A stretch of DNA of 64,000 nt from Nocardiopsis listeri NBRC 13360 (GTDB taxonomy: Bacteria; Actinomycetota; Actinomycetes; Streptosporangiales; Streptosporangiaceae), in the NCBI RefSeq assembly GCF_001570765.1, contig NZ_BCSH01000025.1, positions 1 through 64,000 on the forward strand. The letters run 5' to 3'. Positions within the stretch are counted from its first letter, which is position 1; the number at the start of each line of letters is the position of its first letter. Under the pieces are notes generated by a model. It did not search any database. It saw nothing but the letters and a program-made list of their open reading frames with translations, and was not told the origin of the DNA. A program made the position numbers and the translations under genes. Positions 17,077-25,773 of the stretch are shown here, piece by piece.

Positions 17077-18654
17077 GTGCGTATCGCGCGTTTCATCGGT
17101 GGCCTACTGGCCGGGCTGATCGGCCTGGTGCCGGCCGTCGTTCTCTTCGTCTTCTGGTTCGACTTCGCCACGGACATGGCCGCCGCGTCCGGGCTGGGGG
17201 CCCTGGGCTACGTGTTCCTGTGGATGGCCTTCGGGCTCAACCTCCTGCTGTGGACCGTCATGGGCCTGCTCCGGCTGGCGGAGGACGGTGCCAGGGCGGC
17301 TCTGCGCCGTGATCCGGAGCGCAGGAGGAACCGTGTGTCGGCCCGCGGCCGTGAACGCGAAAGGGTGCTCGTCGGAGCCGGCGGTGGTGACACCGGTGGC
17401 ACGAGCGAGACCGGTGACACCGGCGAAACCGTCGTGGCCGAGAGCGGCGACGACGAGGTGGCCGAGGGGACCCTGATCCGGACACCATCGGAAGATGATT
17501 CGGTCGCGACCGATCCGGACGACATCACCATCGCCGTCATCATCCCGGCGCACAACGAGGAGCCGGTGATCGACACGGCCATCTCCTCGGCGCTGGGTCT
17601 GTTCGACCGCTGGGACATCTACGTGGTCTCGGACTCCTCCAAGGACTCCACCGCCGAGATCGCCGCGAGGACCGGTGTGAACGTCCTCGAACTCCTCACC
17701 AACCGGGGCAAGGCGGGCGCCATCGAGGCGGTCATCGAGGAGTTCGCGCTGACCGAGAACTACGACGGCGTGCTGATCCTGGACGCCGACACCGAACTCC
17801 ACCCCGGGTACGTCGAAGGCGCCAAACGACAGCTGGCCGACCCCGACGTCGCCGCCGTGGCCGGTTTCGTGGTCTCCGAGTGGAAGCCGCGGGAACGTGG
17901 CATCGTCGGACGGATCATCTCGGCCTACCGGGACCGCCTGTACTTCATGCTCCAGTACTTCATGCGTTTCGGACAGACCTGGAAGCGCCTCAACGTCTCC
18001 TTCATCGTGCCGGGCTTCGCCAGCGTCTACCGCAGCCGCGCGCTCAAGCAGATCACCGTGAACCCGCCGGGGCTGGTGATCGAGGACTTCAACATGACCT
18101 TCGAGGTGCACCACAAGCGCCTCGGCCGGGTCTCGATGAACACCGACACCAAGGCCTTCAGCCAGGACCCGTTCACCTTCCGCGACTACCGCAAGCAGGT
18201 GGGCCGCTGGACACTCGGTTTCTGGCAGACGCTGCGCAGGCACAAGATGTGGCCCAGCCTCTTCTGTCTGTGCCTGGCGCTGTACGTGTTCGAGGTCGTC
18301 CTGGTCTCGCTGCTCCTCCTCGTCACGGTGGCCATCGCGGCGTTCGTGCTGCTCGGCACGTTCGCCGGCGACATGCTCACGGGGCTCCCGTTCTTCACCG
18401 ACTCGTTCACCGCGGTGACGGCCTTCCTGCCACTGGCGGCGCTGGCCATCGGTCTGCTGGTACCCGACTACATGCTCACCTGCGTGATGACCATGATCCG
18501 GCGCAGGCCCTCGTACCTGTTCTACGGGCTGTTCTTCTTCCCGATCAGGGTCGTGGACTCCTACATCTCGCTGCGGATGATCCCAAAGGCCTGGACCGTC
18601 AAGTCCGACGGCCGCTGGAGCAGCCCCGTCCGGATCTCCAACAAGGACAAGTGA
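17077..18654 (+). CDS. Processive family 2 glycosyltransferase
   Basis: 525 residues. Two N-terminal membrane helices (1-65), a low-complexity linker rich in Gly, Thr and Asp (about 85-145), then the GT-A domain with VIIPAHNEEPVI, LILDADTELHPGY and IEDFNMTFE. The processivity motif QxxRW is present as QVGRW, followed by a block of C-terminal helices. This layout is that of cellulose-synthase/PgaC-like enzymes that polymerise and export a beta-linked polysaccharide. GTG 17077 follows GGAGGAG. It is divergent from the WbqC gene across a 246-nt promoter region that is less GC-rich than average. About 300 nt after its stop hold no gene. Confidence 0.85.
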   Translation: MRIARFIGGLLAGLIGLVPAVVLFVFWFDFATDMAAASGLGALGYVFLWMAFGLNLLLWTVMGLLRLAEDGARAALRRDPERRRNRVSARGRERERVLVGAGGGDTGGTSETGDTGETVVAESGDDEVAEGTLIRTPSEDDSVATDPDDITIAVIIPAHNEEPVIDTAISSALGLFDRWDIYVVSDSSKDSTAEIAARTGVNVLELLTNRGKAGAIEAVIEEFALTENYDGVLILDADTELHPGYVEGAKRQLADPDVAAVAGFVVSEWKPRERGIVGRIISAYRDRLYFMLQYFMRFGQTWKRLNVSFIVPGFASVYRSRALKQITVNPPGLVIEDFNMTFEVHHKRLGRVSMNTDTKAFSQDPFTFRDYRKQVGRWTLGFWQTLRRHKMWPSLFCLCLALYVFEVVLVSLLLLVTVAIAAFVLLGTFAGDMLTGLPFFTDSFTAVTAFLPLAALAIGLLVPDYMLTCVMTMIRRRPSYLFYGLFFFPIRVVDSYISLRMIPKAWTVKSDGRWSSPVRISNKDK

Positions 18655-18953
18655 GGCCCGACGGCGAGAACGTGAGATCGAACGGCCACGCCCACCCCGA
18701 ACGCGACGGGTCGCCGGCACCGCTTAGCCTCGTTGGAGGGGATCCGGGCCCTGCCGTTCAGAGCCTCCGCTAGCGCTTCGGCGTGTTCGGGCGCCCATTA
18801 AGTCAAGAACCTTCGGTACCTACGGTGTGATGGCTCGTTCCTCGCGATCCCACCTACGGCGCCTCCACGGGTTTCGGAGATCAAGGCTTGGCGGCGCCCG
18901 AACGGGTGACCCCCTGTGGTTCGACCAGTCGGTATGTAGTCGTTGAAGTGGGT

Positions 18954-19382
18954 GTGTCGGCAGTGGACAAGAGGCGTGTGTCGTTCGGGCTGTACCGGGT
19001 GTTGGCCTATGTGACGGGTGTCTTCCTGATCGGGTTGACCTTCGTCGCCATGCCCGCCAAGTACCTGGTCGGCGAGACCTCGATGTTCGCCCTCGCGCCC
19101 GCGCCGGAGGGCCTGGAACACTGGTTCGGCCCCGAGTCCCCGCTGATGCTCTTCATCGCGATGCCGCACGGCTACATCTACATGATCTACGTGCTGGTGG
19201 TCCTGTGGGTGTCGCTCGACCGTCGCTGGGGCGCCGGCCGCACCTTGGGCGTGGTGCTCGCGGGCACCATCCCGATCCTCGGTTTCGTGGTCGAGCACCG
19301 CGTCGTGAAGTCGGAGCGGGCCAAGGAGGAGCGGGCCGCGTCCGCCCACGGCGGGAGTCAGGAACCCGCGCCCACCTCTTGA
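18954..19382 (+). CDS. DUF3817 membrane protein
   Basis: About 142 residues from GTG 18954. GTG 18948 and GTG 18963 are in frame, and none has a convincing ribosome site. Three hydrophobic helices; the core GLYRVLAYVTGVFLIGLTF followed by MPHGYIYMIYVLVVL is the DUF3817 pattern (small actinobacterial integral membrane proteins of unknown role). The C-terminus is hydrophilic. Its 3' end overlaps the convergent SURF1 gene by 25 nt. Confidence 0.8.
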   Translation: MSAVDKRRVSFGLYRVLAYVTGVFLIGLTFVAMPAKYLVGETSMFALAPAPEGLEHWFGPESPLMLFIAMPHGYIYMIYVLVVLWVSLDRRWGAGRTLGVVLAGTIPILGFVVEHRVVKSERAKEERAASAHGGSQEPAPTS

Positions 19383-20158
19383 TCCGTCTGCGCCTTTCCG
19401 TCCTCTGAGGCCCCGCCCGATTCCCGGGCGCGGGCCTCCTTCAGGTCACGGCGCATGAGGAGGAACCAGAAGACCAGCGCGGACACCCCGAACATCGCCC
19501 ACTGGACGGTGTAGCTGAGGCTGCGCCAGTTGATGGTGAACCCGGTCGGTGGTTCCGGCGGGGGCATGGCGGAGAGCCCGTCGACCGCGGGTTCCCGATC
19601 GGGGAGGGTGAGGTAGGCCGCGTACAGTCGCTGGTCCCACGCCGAGACCAGGACCGACGGGGCGATCCGCTCCACCGTGCCCTCCTCGGGCGCGCCCACG
19701 GGGACGAACCCATCCGAGGTGTCCTGCGGGGGCTGGAGCCACCCGGAGACGGTCACGTCTCCCTCGGGCACCGCCGGGATCGAGTCGGGATCCTCGGTCC
19801 AACCGCGGTTCACCGGCATCGCGACGCCCTCCTCGGTGACGAGGGGGACCACCACGGCGTAACCCTCGGCGCCGTCCAGGTACTGGGGCACCAGGACCTG
19901 GGAGTCGGCGTCGAAGTGCCCGCTCGCCTCGACCGCGGTGTTCGCGGTGAGGTCGGGGTGCAGGTATTCGCCGGGTTCGCCGAGCTCGTCGACCGTGATG
20001 GCGTCCGCGAGGTCCTCCACCGGGTTGGTGATGACGTCGCGGTCCGGTTCGAAGGCGCGTGTGCCCTGCCAGTAGGTACCGGCCACGCACACGATGGCGA
20101 CGAGCACGGCCGCCAGGTGGATGCCGAGCCAACGTGGGCTGAGGAGAGGTGAACTCAC
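19358..20158 (-). CDS. SURF1-family cytochrome oxidase assembly protein
   Basis: 266 residues with one membrane helix near each end and a large external domain between, the SURF1 layout. The N-terminal LLSPRWLGIHLAAVLVAIVC and the VPVNRGW-like segment (AMPVNRGWTED) are characteristic, as is the final NWRSLSYTVQWAMFG helix. SURF1 assists heme-copper oxidase assembly. GTG 20158. The 6C RNA lies about 190 nt upstream. Confidence 0.88.
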   Translation of the reverse strand: MSSPLLSPRWLGIHLAAVLVAIVCVAGTYWQGTRAFEPDRDVITNPVEDLADAITVDELGEPGEYLHPDLTANTAVEASGHFDADSQVLVPQYLDGAEGYAVVVPLVTEEGVAMPVNRGWTEDPDSIPAVPEGDVTVSGWLQPPQDTSDGFVPVGAPEEGTVERIAPSVLVSAWDQRLYAAYLTLPDREPAVDGLSAMPPPEPPTGFTINWRSLSYTVQWAMFGVSALVFWFLLMRRDLKEARARESGGASEDGKAQTDQEVGAGS

Positions 20159-20344
20159 TCGTCCAGGCTATGCGCGGGTCCGGGGAGGCGGCTCATGACC
20201 CCTGGTTGACGATGGCCACAGCCGCTTGGGCGTTCATCACCCGAGTAATGGCGATCACTTTAAGTAGTTCATCGTGACGCAGGGTTGTTATCCGTGGGAG
20301 TGGTGGGTACTGTTTGTATCAACGCGGAACGACAAGATCGCTTC

Positions 20345-20460
20345 CGCGGGCAGACCTTGTAGGTCGCGACTCCAGGGGGGAGGAGTCGCAGACCGTTCCC
20401 AGAGCGAGGGTCGCCTCCGTACTTTGAGGGGGGATGCGGAGGCGACTCTCGCCACCTCGT
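20345..20460 (-). ncRNA. 6C small RNA
   Basis: Read on the minus strand, two hairpins follow each other and each displays six consecutive C in its loop, the defining feature of actinobacterial 6C RNA (Rfam 6C). Hairpin 1: arms 20452-20437 and 20419-20404, 16 bp with one G-U-type change, loop 20436-20420 with the six C. Hairpin 2: arms 20389-20382 and 20373-20366, 8 bp perfect, loop TCCCCCCT. 6C is a conserved trans-acting RNA that in mycobacteria (B11) affects growth and secretion genes through its C-rich loops. Exact ends are estimates. It starts just beyond the terminator of the DinB gene. Confidence 0.8.
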
Positions 20461-20462
20461 CC

Positions 20463-20494
20463 GGGGCGGGACCACCCACCGGTGGTCCCGCCCC
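20463..20494 (-). terminator. Strong hairpin between DinB gene and 6C RNA
   Basis: Perfect 14-bp inverted repeat (20463-20476 with 20481-20494) with a CACC loop, 27 nt after the DinB stop. No T run follows, as is common for actinobacterial terminators. Confidence 0.7.
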
Positions 20495-20520
20495 GTCGTC
20501 GTGCGCGGGCCCCGGCCGGC

Positions 20521-21054
20521 TCAGCCCATGGTCTTCTGGCCGTCCAGGGACTCCCGGATGATGTCGGCGTGGCCACAGTGCTGGGCGGTCTCCCGGATCA
20601 GGTGCAGCAGCACGTCCCGCGCGGTCCACTCGGTGCCCTCCGGGAACCACGGCGCCGCGGGCAGCTTGTGGGTGATCTCCAGGTCCGGCAGGGAACGCAC
20701 GTACTTGTCGGTGTCCTCCGCGCCCTTCGCGTAGTCGGCCAGCATCCCCTCCAGGGTCTCGTCACCGACCAGCCGGAAGGTGTTCTCGTGGAAGTCGTGG
20801 GTCTCCTGGGCCTCGTAGTCGACCTCCACCGGCCCCTCCTCGATGAACCGGATCCACCCGCGCTCGACCACGCTCAGGTGCTTGACCAGGCCCGCCAGGT
20901 GCAGCACGCTCTTCGTCGTGCGCGTGGTGGCCTGTTCCTGGTCCAGACCCTCGATCGTGGTGAGCAGGAACGCGCGCTGTTGGGCGAGGAAGTCCAACAG
21001 TGCCTCCCGCTCCACGTCGACCCGGTCGTTCGTGTGGGTGATCGTCGCCGTCAT
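20521..21054 (-). CDS. DinB-family (DUF664) protein
   Basis: 177 residues, four-helix DinB fold. Metal-site histidines are suggested by LAGLVKHLSVVERGW (first), the second-helix HDFHENTF and the final HLIRETAQHCGHADIIRE. In actinobacteria such proteins act as mycothiol- or bacillithiol-dependent S-transferase-like enzymes or are uncharacterised. Monocistronic, with its own terminator. Confidence 0.85.
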   Translation of the reverse strand: MTATITHTNDRVDVEREALLDFLAQQRAFLLTTIEGLDQEQATTRTTKSVLHLAGLVKHLSVVERGWIRFIEEGPVEVDYEAQETHDFHENTFRLVGDETLEGMLADYAKGAEDTDKYVRSLPDLEITHKLPAAPWFPEGTEWTARDVLLHLIRETAQHCGHADIIRESLDGQKTMG

Positions 21055-21205
21055 GGGAACCCCTTCGTCGTGTCCGTCTCGCTGGAATCGACACTAGAAA
21101 GCATGGCGGTCAGGCTCTGTCCGCGACTTCCGACGACCTCGGTACTTTTCTGGCACCGCCGAAAGCACTCCGGATAACCTGGCGGTCTGGCGACCCGGAG
21201 GATTC

Positions 21206-21973
21206 ATGGCCCTGATTCCGCTCCAGTACCGACTCGACGGACCCGAACACGCGCCGGTGGTGCTGCTCGTGCCGCCGTTCGGCACCAAGATGTCGGTCTG
21301 GGAGCCACAGATGCCCGAACTCACCCTCAACCGTCGTGTGCTGCGGATCAACCACCGCGGTCACGGCCACTCACCGGACCCGGACGGTCCCTGCAATATC
21401 GAGGACCTGGCCCTGGACGTGCTGGGGGTCCTGGAGGACCTGGGGGTCAGCCGGGTGTCCGCGGCCGGTGCCGGGTTCGGCGCTTCGCTGCTGCTGTGGA
21501 TCGCCGCGAACTCCCCGCGCACGCTGGATCGACTCATGCTCCTGGCGGCCGCGCCGCGCACGCCCGTCATGCACCGTTGGGACCGGATCGCGGACAGGGT
21601 GCGTACCGGCGGCATGGAGGCGGTCACGGCCGACGTGGTGTTGCCGTGGTTCACCCCCGACCTCGCCGACCGGCGCCCCGAGGTCGCGGCCCGCTTCAGC
21701 GAGGACTTCGACGGGATCGACCCGGCCGCGTACGCGTCGATCTGCGACGCGATCCAGCGCATGGATCAGCGCCATCTGGTCCCGGGGGTGCGGGTGCCCA
21801 CCACCGTCGTCTCCGCCGCGCACGATCCGCTGCTTCCGCCCGGGCACGGCCGCAGGCTCGCCGACGGGATCGCGGGGGCCCGGTTCGAGGTGGTCTCCGG
21901 GGCCGCGCACCTCCTCGGTGTGGAGCGCGCCGATCGTGTCAACGAACTGCTGGTGGAACACGTGGCCGTCTGA
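21206..21973 (+). CDS. Alpha/beta hydrolase
   Basis: 255 residues. Fold markers are visible: oxyanion segment VLLVPPFGTKMSVWEPQMPE, RINHRGHGHSPDPDGP, and the acid/His end TVVSAAHDPLLPPGHG and GAAHLLGVERADRVN. The nucleophile elbow is unusual: the position of G-x-S-x-G reads GAGFGAS, so the expected Ser may be replaced. It resembles 3-oxoadipate enol-lactonase-like enzymes (PcaD). ATG 21206 follows GGAGG. Confidence 0.75.
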   Translation: MALIPLQYRLDGPEHAPVVLLVPPFGTKMSVWEPQMPELTLNRRVLRINHRGHGHSPDPDGPCNIEDLALDVLGVLEDLGVSRVSAAGAGFGASLLLWIAANSPRTLDRLMLLAAAPRTPVMHRWDRIADRVRTGGMEAVTADVVLPWFTPDLADRRPEVAARFSEDFDGIDPAAYASICDAIQRMDQRHLVPGVRVPTTVVSAAHDPLLPPGHGRRLADGIAGARFEVVSGAAHLLGVERADRVNELLVEHVAV

Positions 21974-21986
21974 GGCGGCGCGTCCG

Positions 21987-22442
21987 TCAGTCCTCGGGCA
22001 GGCTCATCTCGATCGCCGCTTCGCCCGGTTCCACCACCGGTTCCACCACCGGGATCAGCGGACGGTTGATCTCCAGCAGGTAACCGTCCGGGTCGCGGAA
22101 GTGCGACGCCCGGATACCCCACGCCGTCCAGTCGCGCGGCTCCATCACCTGACGGGCGCCATCGTTCACCAGGCGTTCCGCGGTTTCATCGACGTCGTCG
22201 ACCTCGAAGATCACCGCCAGTCGGTCCTGGTGGGGGAGCTCGGGGTCGGCGGTGTCGGTCTCCAGGGCCTCCGCCATGACCTCGCGCTGGTTGATGGCCA
22301 GGCGTGTCCCCGAGGCCACGTCGAACTCGGCGTAGCGGCTGCTCTCGTCGCCCCAGAGGACGGACAGGCCGAGAACGTCGGAGTAGAAGCGGAAGCAGGC
22401 CTCGTAGTCGTTCACGAGGAGCCTGATGTAGCTGCAACGCAT
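21987..22442 (-). CDS. VOC-family (glyoxalase-like) protein
   Basis: 151 residues from ATG 22442. Two beta-alpha-beta-beta-beta modules: CSYIRLLVNDYEACFRFYSD at the start, and HFRDPDGYLLEINRPL near the end with the metal-binding Glu. Longer frames upstream lack homology. The substrate cannot be predicted. The 3' end lies 13 nt from the convergent hydrolase gene. Confidence 0.8.
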   Translation of the reverse strand: MRCSYIRLLVNDYEACFRFYSDVLGLSVLWGDESSRYAEFDVASGTRLAINQREVMAEALETDTADPELPHQDRLAVIFEVDDVDETAERLVNDGARQVMEPRDWTAWGIRASHFRDPDGYLLEINRPLIPVVEPVVEPGEAAIEMSLPED

Positions 22443-22652
22443 GGAGTCTCCTGCCGTAGCGGGGTCGGTCGTCGGCACCATTCTCACGTCTGAGCGTGAC
22501 GGATCACCGAGTATCCGTATCCGGAGCCGGGGTGGCCGGATGTGGTCACTCGCTACATTCCTCCCCAGATGACCTGTGGGTTCACCTCCGGGCCATCTGT
22601 TTCCAAGAGAGATCGTCCAGGCGTGGCCCAGTAGTCCTCGTTCGATTTTATG

Positions 22653-22666
22653 TAGCACATGTACTA
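22653..22666. promoter_or_regulatory. Operator-like palindrome before the ABC exporter operon
   Basis: TAGCACATGTACTA is an imperfect 14-bp palindrome centred on ACATGT, 38 nt before the ATPase start, in an unusually AT-rich spot. It could be the site for the XRE regulator that ends the operon. Confidence 0.35.
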
Positions 22667-22704
22667 TCGATTTCAGTAGAGGAGATACGAAGGAGGGGAT
22701 CGCT

Positions 22705-23682
22705 GTGCCGAGTAAGACGGTGCCGGAACGGTCCAGGGCCGAAGCCCTGGCCACCGGAACCCCGGCCGAGGCCGTGCTGCGGGTCCGTGACCTGCGCATG
22801 AACTACGGCAGGACCGAGGTCCTGAAAGGGGTCGACCTCACCGCCCGACGGGGCGAGGTGATCGCGCTGCTCGGTCCCAACGGGGCGGGCAAGACCACCA
22901 CCATCGAGATCTTGGAGGGGTTCCGCCGCCGCTCCGCCGGCGAGGTCGACGTCCTCGGCTCGGATCCGGACCACGGCGACGAGGCGTGGCGTTCACGGAT
23001 CGGTGTGGTCCTTCAGTCCTGGCGTGACCACGGCGCCTGGCGAGTTCGCGACCTGCTCCACCACTTCGGCCGCTTCTACGCCCCCTACGCCACGTCCGAA
23101 CGCCCACGTCCCCACGACACCGACACCCTCCTGGAACTGGTCGGCCTCACCGAGCACGCCGGAAAACGGGTCAAGACCCTCTCCGGTGGGCAACGCCGAC
23201 GTCTGGACGTGGCGATCGGAGTCGTCGGCCGGCCCGAACTCCTCTTCCTCGACGAACCCACCGCCGGGTTCGATCCCAAGGCCCGTCGTGACTTCCACGA
23301 CCTGGTGTTCCGGCTCGCCGACGAGGAGGACACCACGGTCCTGCTCACCACCCACGACCTCGATGAGGCGGGGAAGCTCGCCGATCGCATCCTCCTCCTG
23401 GCCGGGGGGCGGATCGTCGCCGACGGCAGTCCGGACCGGCTGTCCTCCCTGGTGGCCCAGGACAGCGAGGTCACCTGGACCGTCGACGGGCAGCGGCACC
23501 TGCACAGCACCGGGAACCCCGCCCGGTACGTGGCGGAGCTGTACGCGGAGCACGGGGACGAGGTCACCGAACTGCGGGTCACCCGGCCGTCCCTGGAGGA
23601 CGTGTACATGGCCATGGTCCAGCGGTACGAGAGCGGTGACGCCGAGCGCGCCGCGGCCGAGTTCACCAAGGAGATCCGATGA
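22705..23682 (+). CDS. ABC exporter ATPase (drug/ABC-2 type)
   Basis: 325 residues. GTG 22705 follows AGGAGGGG; the longer frame from 22576 has no ribosome site. Walker A LGPNGAGKTTT, signature TLSGGQRRRLDVAIG, Walker B LLFLDEPTAGFDP, H-loop TTHDLDEA. It drives an ABC-2 exporter with the next gene (4-nt ATGA overlap), and an XRE regulator overlaps that one. The substrate is unknown; family members export drugs or lipids. The C-terminal part after about 215 is the usual DrrA-like extension. Confidence 0.88.
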   Translation: MPSKTVPERSRAEALATGTPAEAVLRVRDLRMNYGRTEVLKGVDLTARRGEVIALLGPNGAGKTTTIEILEGFRRRSAGEVDVLGSDPDHGDEAWRSRIGVVLQSWRDHGAWRVRDLLHHFGRFYAPYATSERPRPHDTDTLLELVGLTEHAGKRVKTLSGGQRRRLDVAIGVVGRPELLFLDEPTAGFDPKARRDFHDLVFRLADEEDTTVLLTTHDLDEAGKLADRILLLAGGRIVADGSPDRLSSLVAQDSEVTWTVDGQRHLHSTGNPARYVAELYAEHGDEVTELRVTRPSLEDVYMAMVQRYESGDAERAAAEFTKEIR

Positions 23683-24527
23683 ACGCCGACCTCAACGCGG
23701 TTCGGGCCGGGCTCTCCCGGGGCTGGATCGAGTTCCTGCTGTCCTTCCGCAACGGCCAGGAACTCTTCGGCTACCTGTACATGCCGATCCTGTTCGTGGG
23801 TATGGCCATCACCTTCGACACCGTGGGGTTGGGAGACGGCGAGCCGGTCGGGGCGATCGTCCTCAGTGGTGGGGCTGCCTTCTTCCTGGTGATGCTGGGT
23901 GTCACGACCGTCTGTCAGGTCCTGGCGAACGAACGAGAGGACGGGACACTCCTTCGGGCCAAGGCCGTTCCCCGGGGACTGTTGGGGTACACGGTCGCCA
24001 AATCCGTGCACGTGGCGACGATGTCGCTCACGGCCATGGCCCTGATCGTCGTCCCGGGGCTGTTGTTCGTCGAAGACTTCGGCTTTCAGGGCTGGACCGA
24101 CCTGGTCACCCTGCTCTGGGTCTGTGTTCTGGGGATGCTCGCGCTCGCGCCCATCGGTGCGATCCTGGGCTCGTTCATCACCAATCCGCGCGTGGGCCTC
24201 ACCCTGGCGATGCTGCCCACCATCGCCATCATCATGGTCTCCGGGTTGGTGCTCCCCTTCGAGTTCATGCCCGGTTGGGTCCAGGCCCTCGGCCGGACCC
24301 TCCCCGTCTACTGGCTCGGCCTGGGCGTTCGCTCAGCGATGCTGCCCGAGGCGCACGCCGCCCTCGAACTCGCGGGCTCCTGGCAGTTGCCGCAGGTCGC
24401 CGGGGTTCTGGCAGTGTGGGCTCTGGGCGGACTCGTGGTGGCCCAGTGGGTCCTGCGTCGGATGGCACGGCGCGAGTCCGGGTCACGGGTCCAAGCGGCC
24501 CGAGAGGAAGCGATGAAACGTGCCTAG
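23679..24527 (+). CDS. ABC-2 type permease
   Basis: 282 residues with six hydrophobic helices. The NEREDGTLLRAKAVPRGLLG segment is the conserved ABC-2 membrane motif after helix 3. It overlaps the ATPase gene and the regulator gene by a few nt at either end, so all three are one translational unit. Confidence 0.88.
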   Translation: MNADLNAVRAGLSRGWIEFLLSFRNGQELFGYLYMPILFVGMAITFDTVGLGDGEPVGAIVLSGGAAFFLVMLGVTTVCQVLANEREDGTLLRAKAVPRGLLGYTVAKSVHVATMSLTAMALIVVPGLLFVEDFGFQGWTDLVTLLWVCVLGMLALAPIGAILGSFITNPRVGLTLAMLPTIAIIMVSGLVLPFEFMPGWVQALGRTLPVYWLGLGVRSAMLPEAHAALELAGSWQLPQVAGVLAVWALGGLVVAQWVLRRMARRESGSRVQAAREEAMKRA

Positions 24528-24789
24528 CGAGAAGACGAACGGCCGCCGCGCCAAGGCGGCGGCCAACACGGAGACGATCCACAACCGGATCGCGATGTTG
24601 CGAGCCGAACGCGGCGTCTCCCGCCGTCAGTTGGCCGAGGCCTTGGGTGTGCACTACCAGACCATCGGCTACCTGGAACGGGGCGAGTACAGCCCCAGCC
24701 TCCACCTGGCGTTGCGCATCGCGAAGTACTTCGAGGTCCCGGTGGAGGTCGTCTTCTCCACCGACCCCTTCCCCCGGATCGGTCAGTAG
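24520..24789 (+). CDS. XRE-family transcriptional regulator
   Basis: 89 residues, almost wholly a Cro/C1-type helix-turn-helix: NRIAMLRAERGVSRRQLAEA then YQTIGYLERGEYSPSLHLAL. GTG 24520 overlaps the permease stop (…GTGCCTAG). The short YozG-like form lacking a sensor domain is typical for self-regulating transporter operons. Confidence 0.88.
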   Translation: MPSEKTNGRRAKAAANTETIHNRIAMLRAERGVSRRQLAEALGVHYQTIGYLERGEYSPSLHLALRIAKYFEVPVEVVFSTDPFPRIGQ

Positions 24790-24829
24790 CGACTCTCCCG
24801 TTCCGCCCGCGGCGGAGCTCCGCCGCGAA

Positions 24830-25531
24830 CTACAGGAAGGGGTCGGGGCCGGCCCAGCCGTAGGTGTCGCGCTGACGGACTTCCGTCAACTCCTCCTCGG
24901 ACAGCACACGCGGGCGACCGATCTGGCGGGCCCGGAGGTAGGTGGCGCTCAGCCAGTCGAGCAGGCGCAGGTTCTCCAGTGCGTGCTCCAGATCGCGACC
25001 CAGCGCCACGCCACCGTGCCCCGCCAGCAGCGCGGCGTCCCGGCCCTTGAGCGCCTTGACCGCCTGGTCGGCGATGTCACCACCGCCGTAGGGCGTGTAC
25101 GGGGTGACGGCGACGGCGCCGCCCAGGCCGGCGGCGCGGTGGTGGATGGGGGGCAGTTCCACATCGACGGTGGACACCGCCACCGCGTCGGCGGTGAACG
25201 CGTTGACCACGGCGGTGACGTCGCGATCGTGGTCGGCGGCCTGTCGGTGCACCGCCATGTGCAGGGTGGTCTCGGCGGCCGGATCGCGCCGACCTTCCAG
25301 CATCCGGTCGTCCAGGGACATGACCGGGCAGTCCTGGGGCTGGATCTGGTCCAGCGGTACGCCGTGCGGGGTGACGACCACCAGCTCGCCGCGTCGGACG
25401 CTGACGGTGCCCGCTTCGCCGGGGGCGATACCCGGGTGCCGGGCGATGGAGCGAGCGGTCAGACAAACGTCACGGCGTTCTTGTTCGAGCAGCATGCGTT
25501 CCTCGATGGGGTTCGCGGGCGGCGGTCGCAC
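24830..25531 (-). CDS. Class II aldolase/adducin-family protein
   Basis: 233 residues from GTG 25531, or 221 from ATG 25495, which has GAGGAAC just ahead and may be the true start. The fold is that of L-fuculose-phosphate aldolase/L-ribulose-phosphate epimerase: ARHPGIAPGEAGTVSVRRGE at the start, AETTLHMAVHRQ, and AALLAGHGGVALGRDLEHAL with zinc-type His. Members act on phosphorylated sugars or on 3-oxo-4-phosphobutanoates. It is divergent from the choline cluster, with an operator-like palindrome in the gap, but a metabolic link is not evident. Confidence 0.75.
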   Translation of the reverse strand: MRPPPANPIEERMLLEQERRDVCLTARSIARHPGIAPGEAGTVSVRRGELVVVTPHGVPLDQIQPQDCPVMSLDDRMLEGRRDPAAETTLHMAVHRQAADHDRDVTAVVNAFTADAVAVSTVDVELPPIHHRAAGLGGAVAVTPYTPYGGGDIADQAVKALKGRDAALLAGHGGVALGRDLEHALENLRLLDWLSATYLRARQIGRPRVLSEEELTEVRQRDTYGWAGPDPFL

Positions 25532-25564
25532 GGGGGACGACCCGGGCGAGCGGGACGAACCAAC

Positions 25565-25578
25565 TTAGGTACACCTAA
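25565..25578. promoter_or_regulatory. Palindromic operator between aldolase and choline cluster
   Basis: TTAGGT at 25565-25570 and ACCTAA at 25573-25578 form a perfect 6-bp inverted repeat with a 2-nt spacer, in a locally AT-rich divergent promoter region. The half-site resembles those of DtxR/IdeR or GntR-type regulators. Confidence 0.5.
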
Positions 25579-25773
25579 TGTACGTCAAAATCTTGTCCTT
25601 GTATTCCCCAGAGCGGAGTGTTCCGTGCTCACGACCTCGGCCGTCGACGTAGGTCTGTGCCCAGGCCGGTGACCGAGGCCACTGACCGGGGTCCCCAACG
25701 GCACACCGGACGTTTTGCCTGTTCAGTGGGCTTATGGGACGTTGTGCGAAGTGTCCTACGAAAGAGGTCGTTT

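Noticed and set aside
23003..25672. 889-codon frame spanning the exporter and aldolase genes
   Set aside because: It runs through three real genes in the wrong frame and has no homologous domain.
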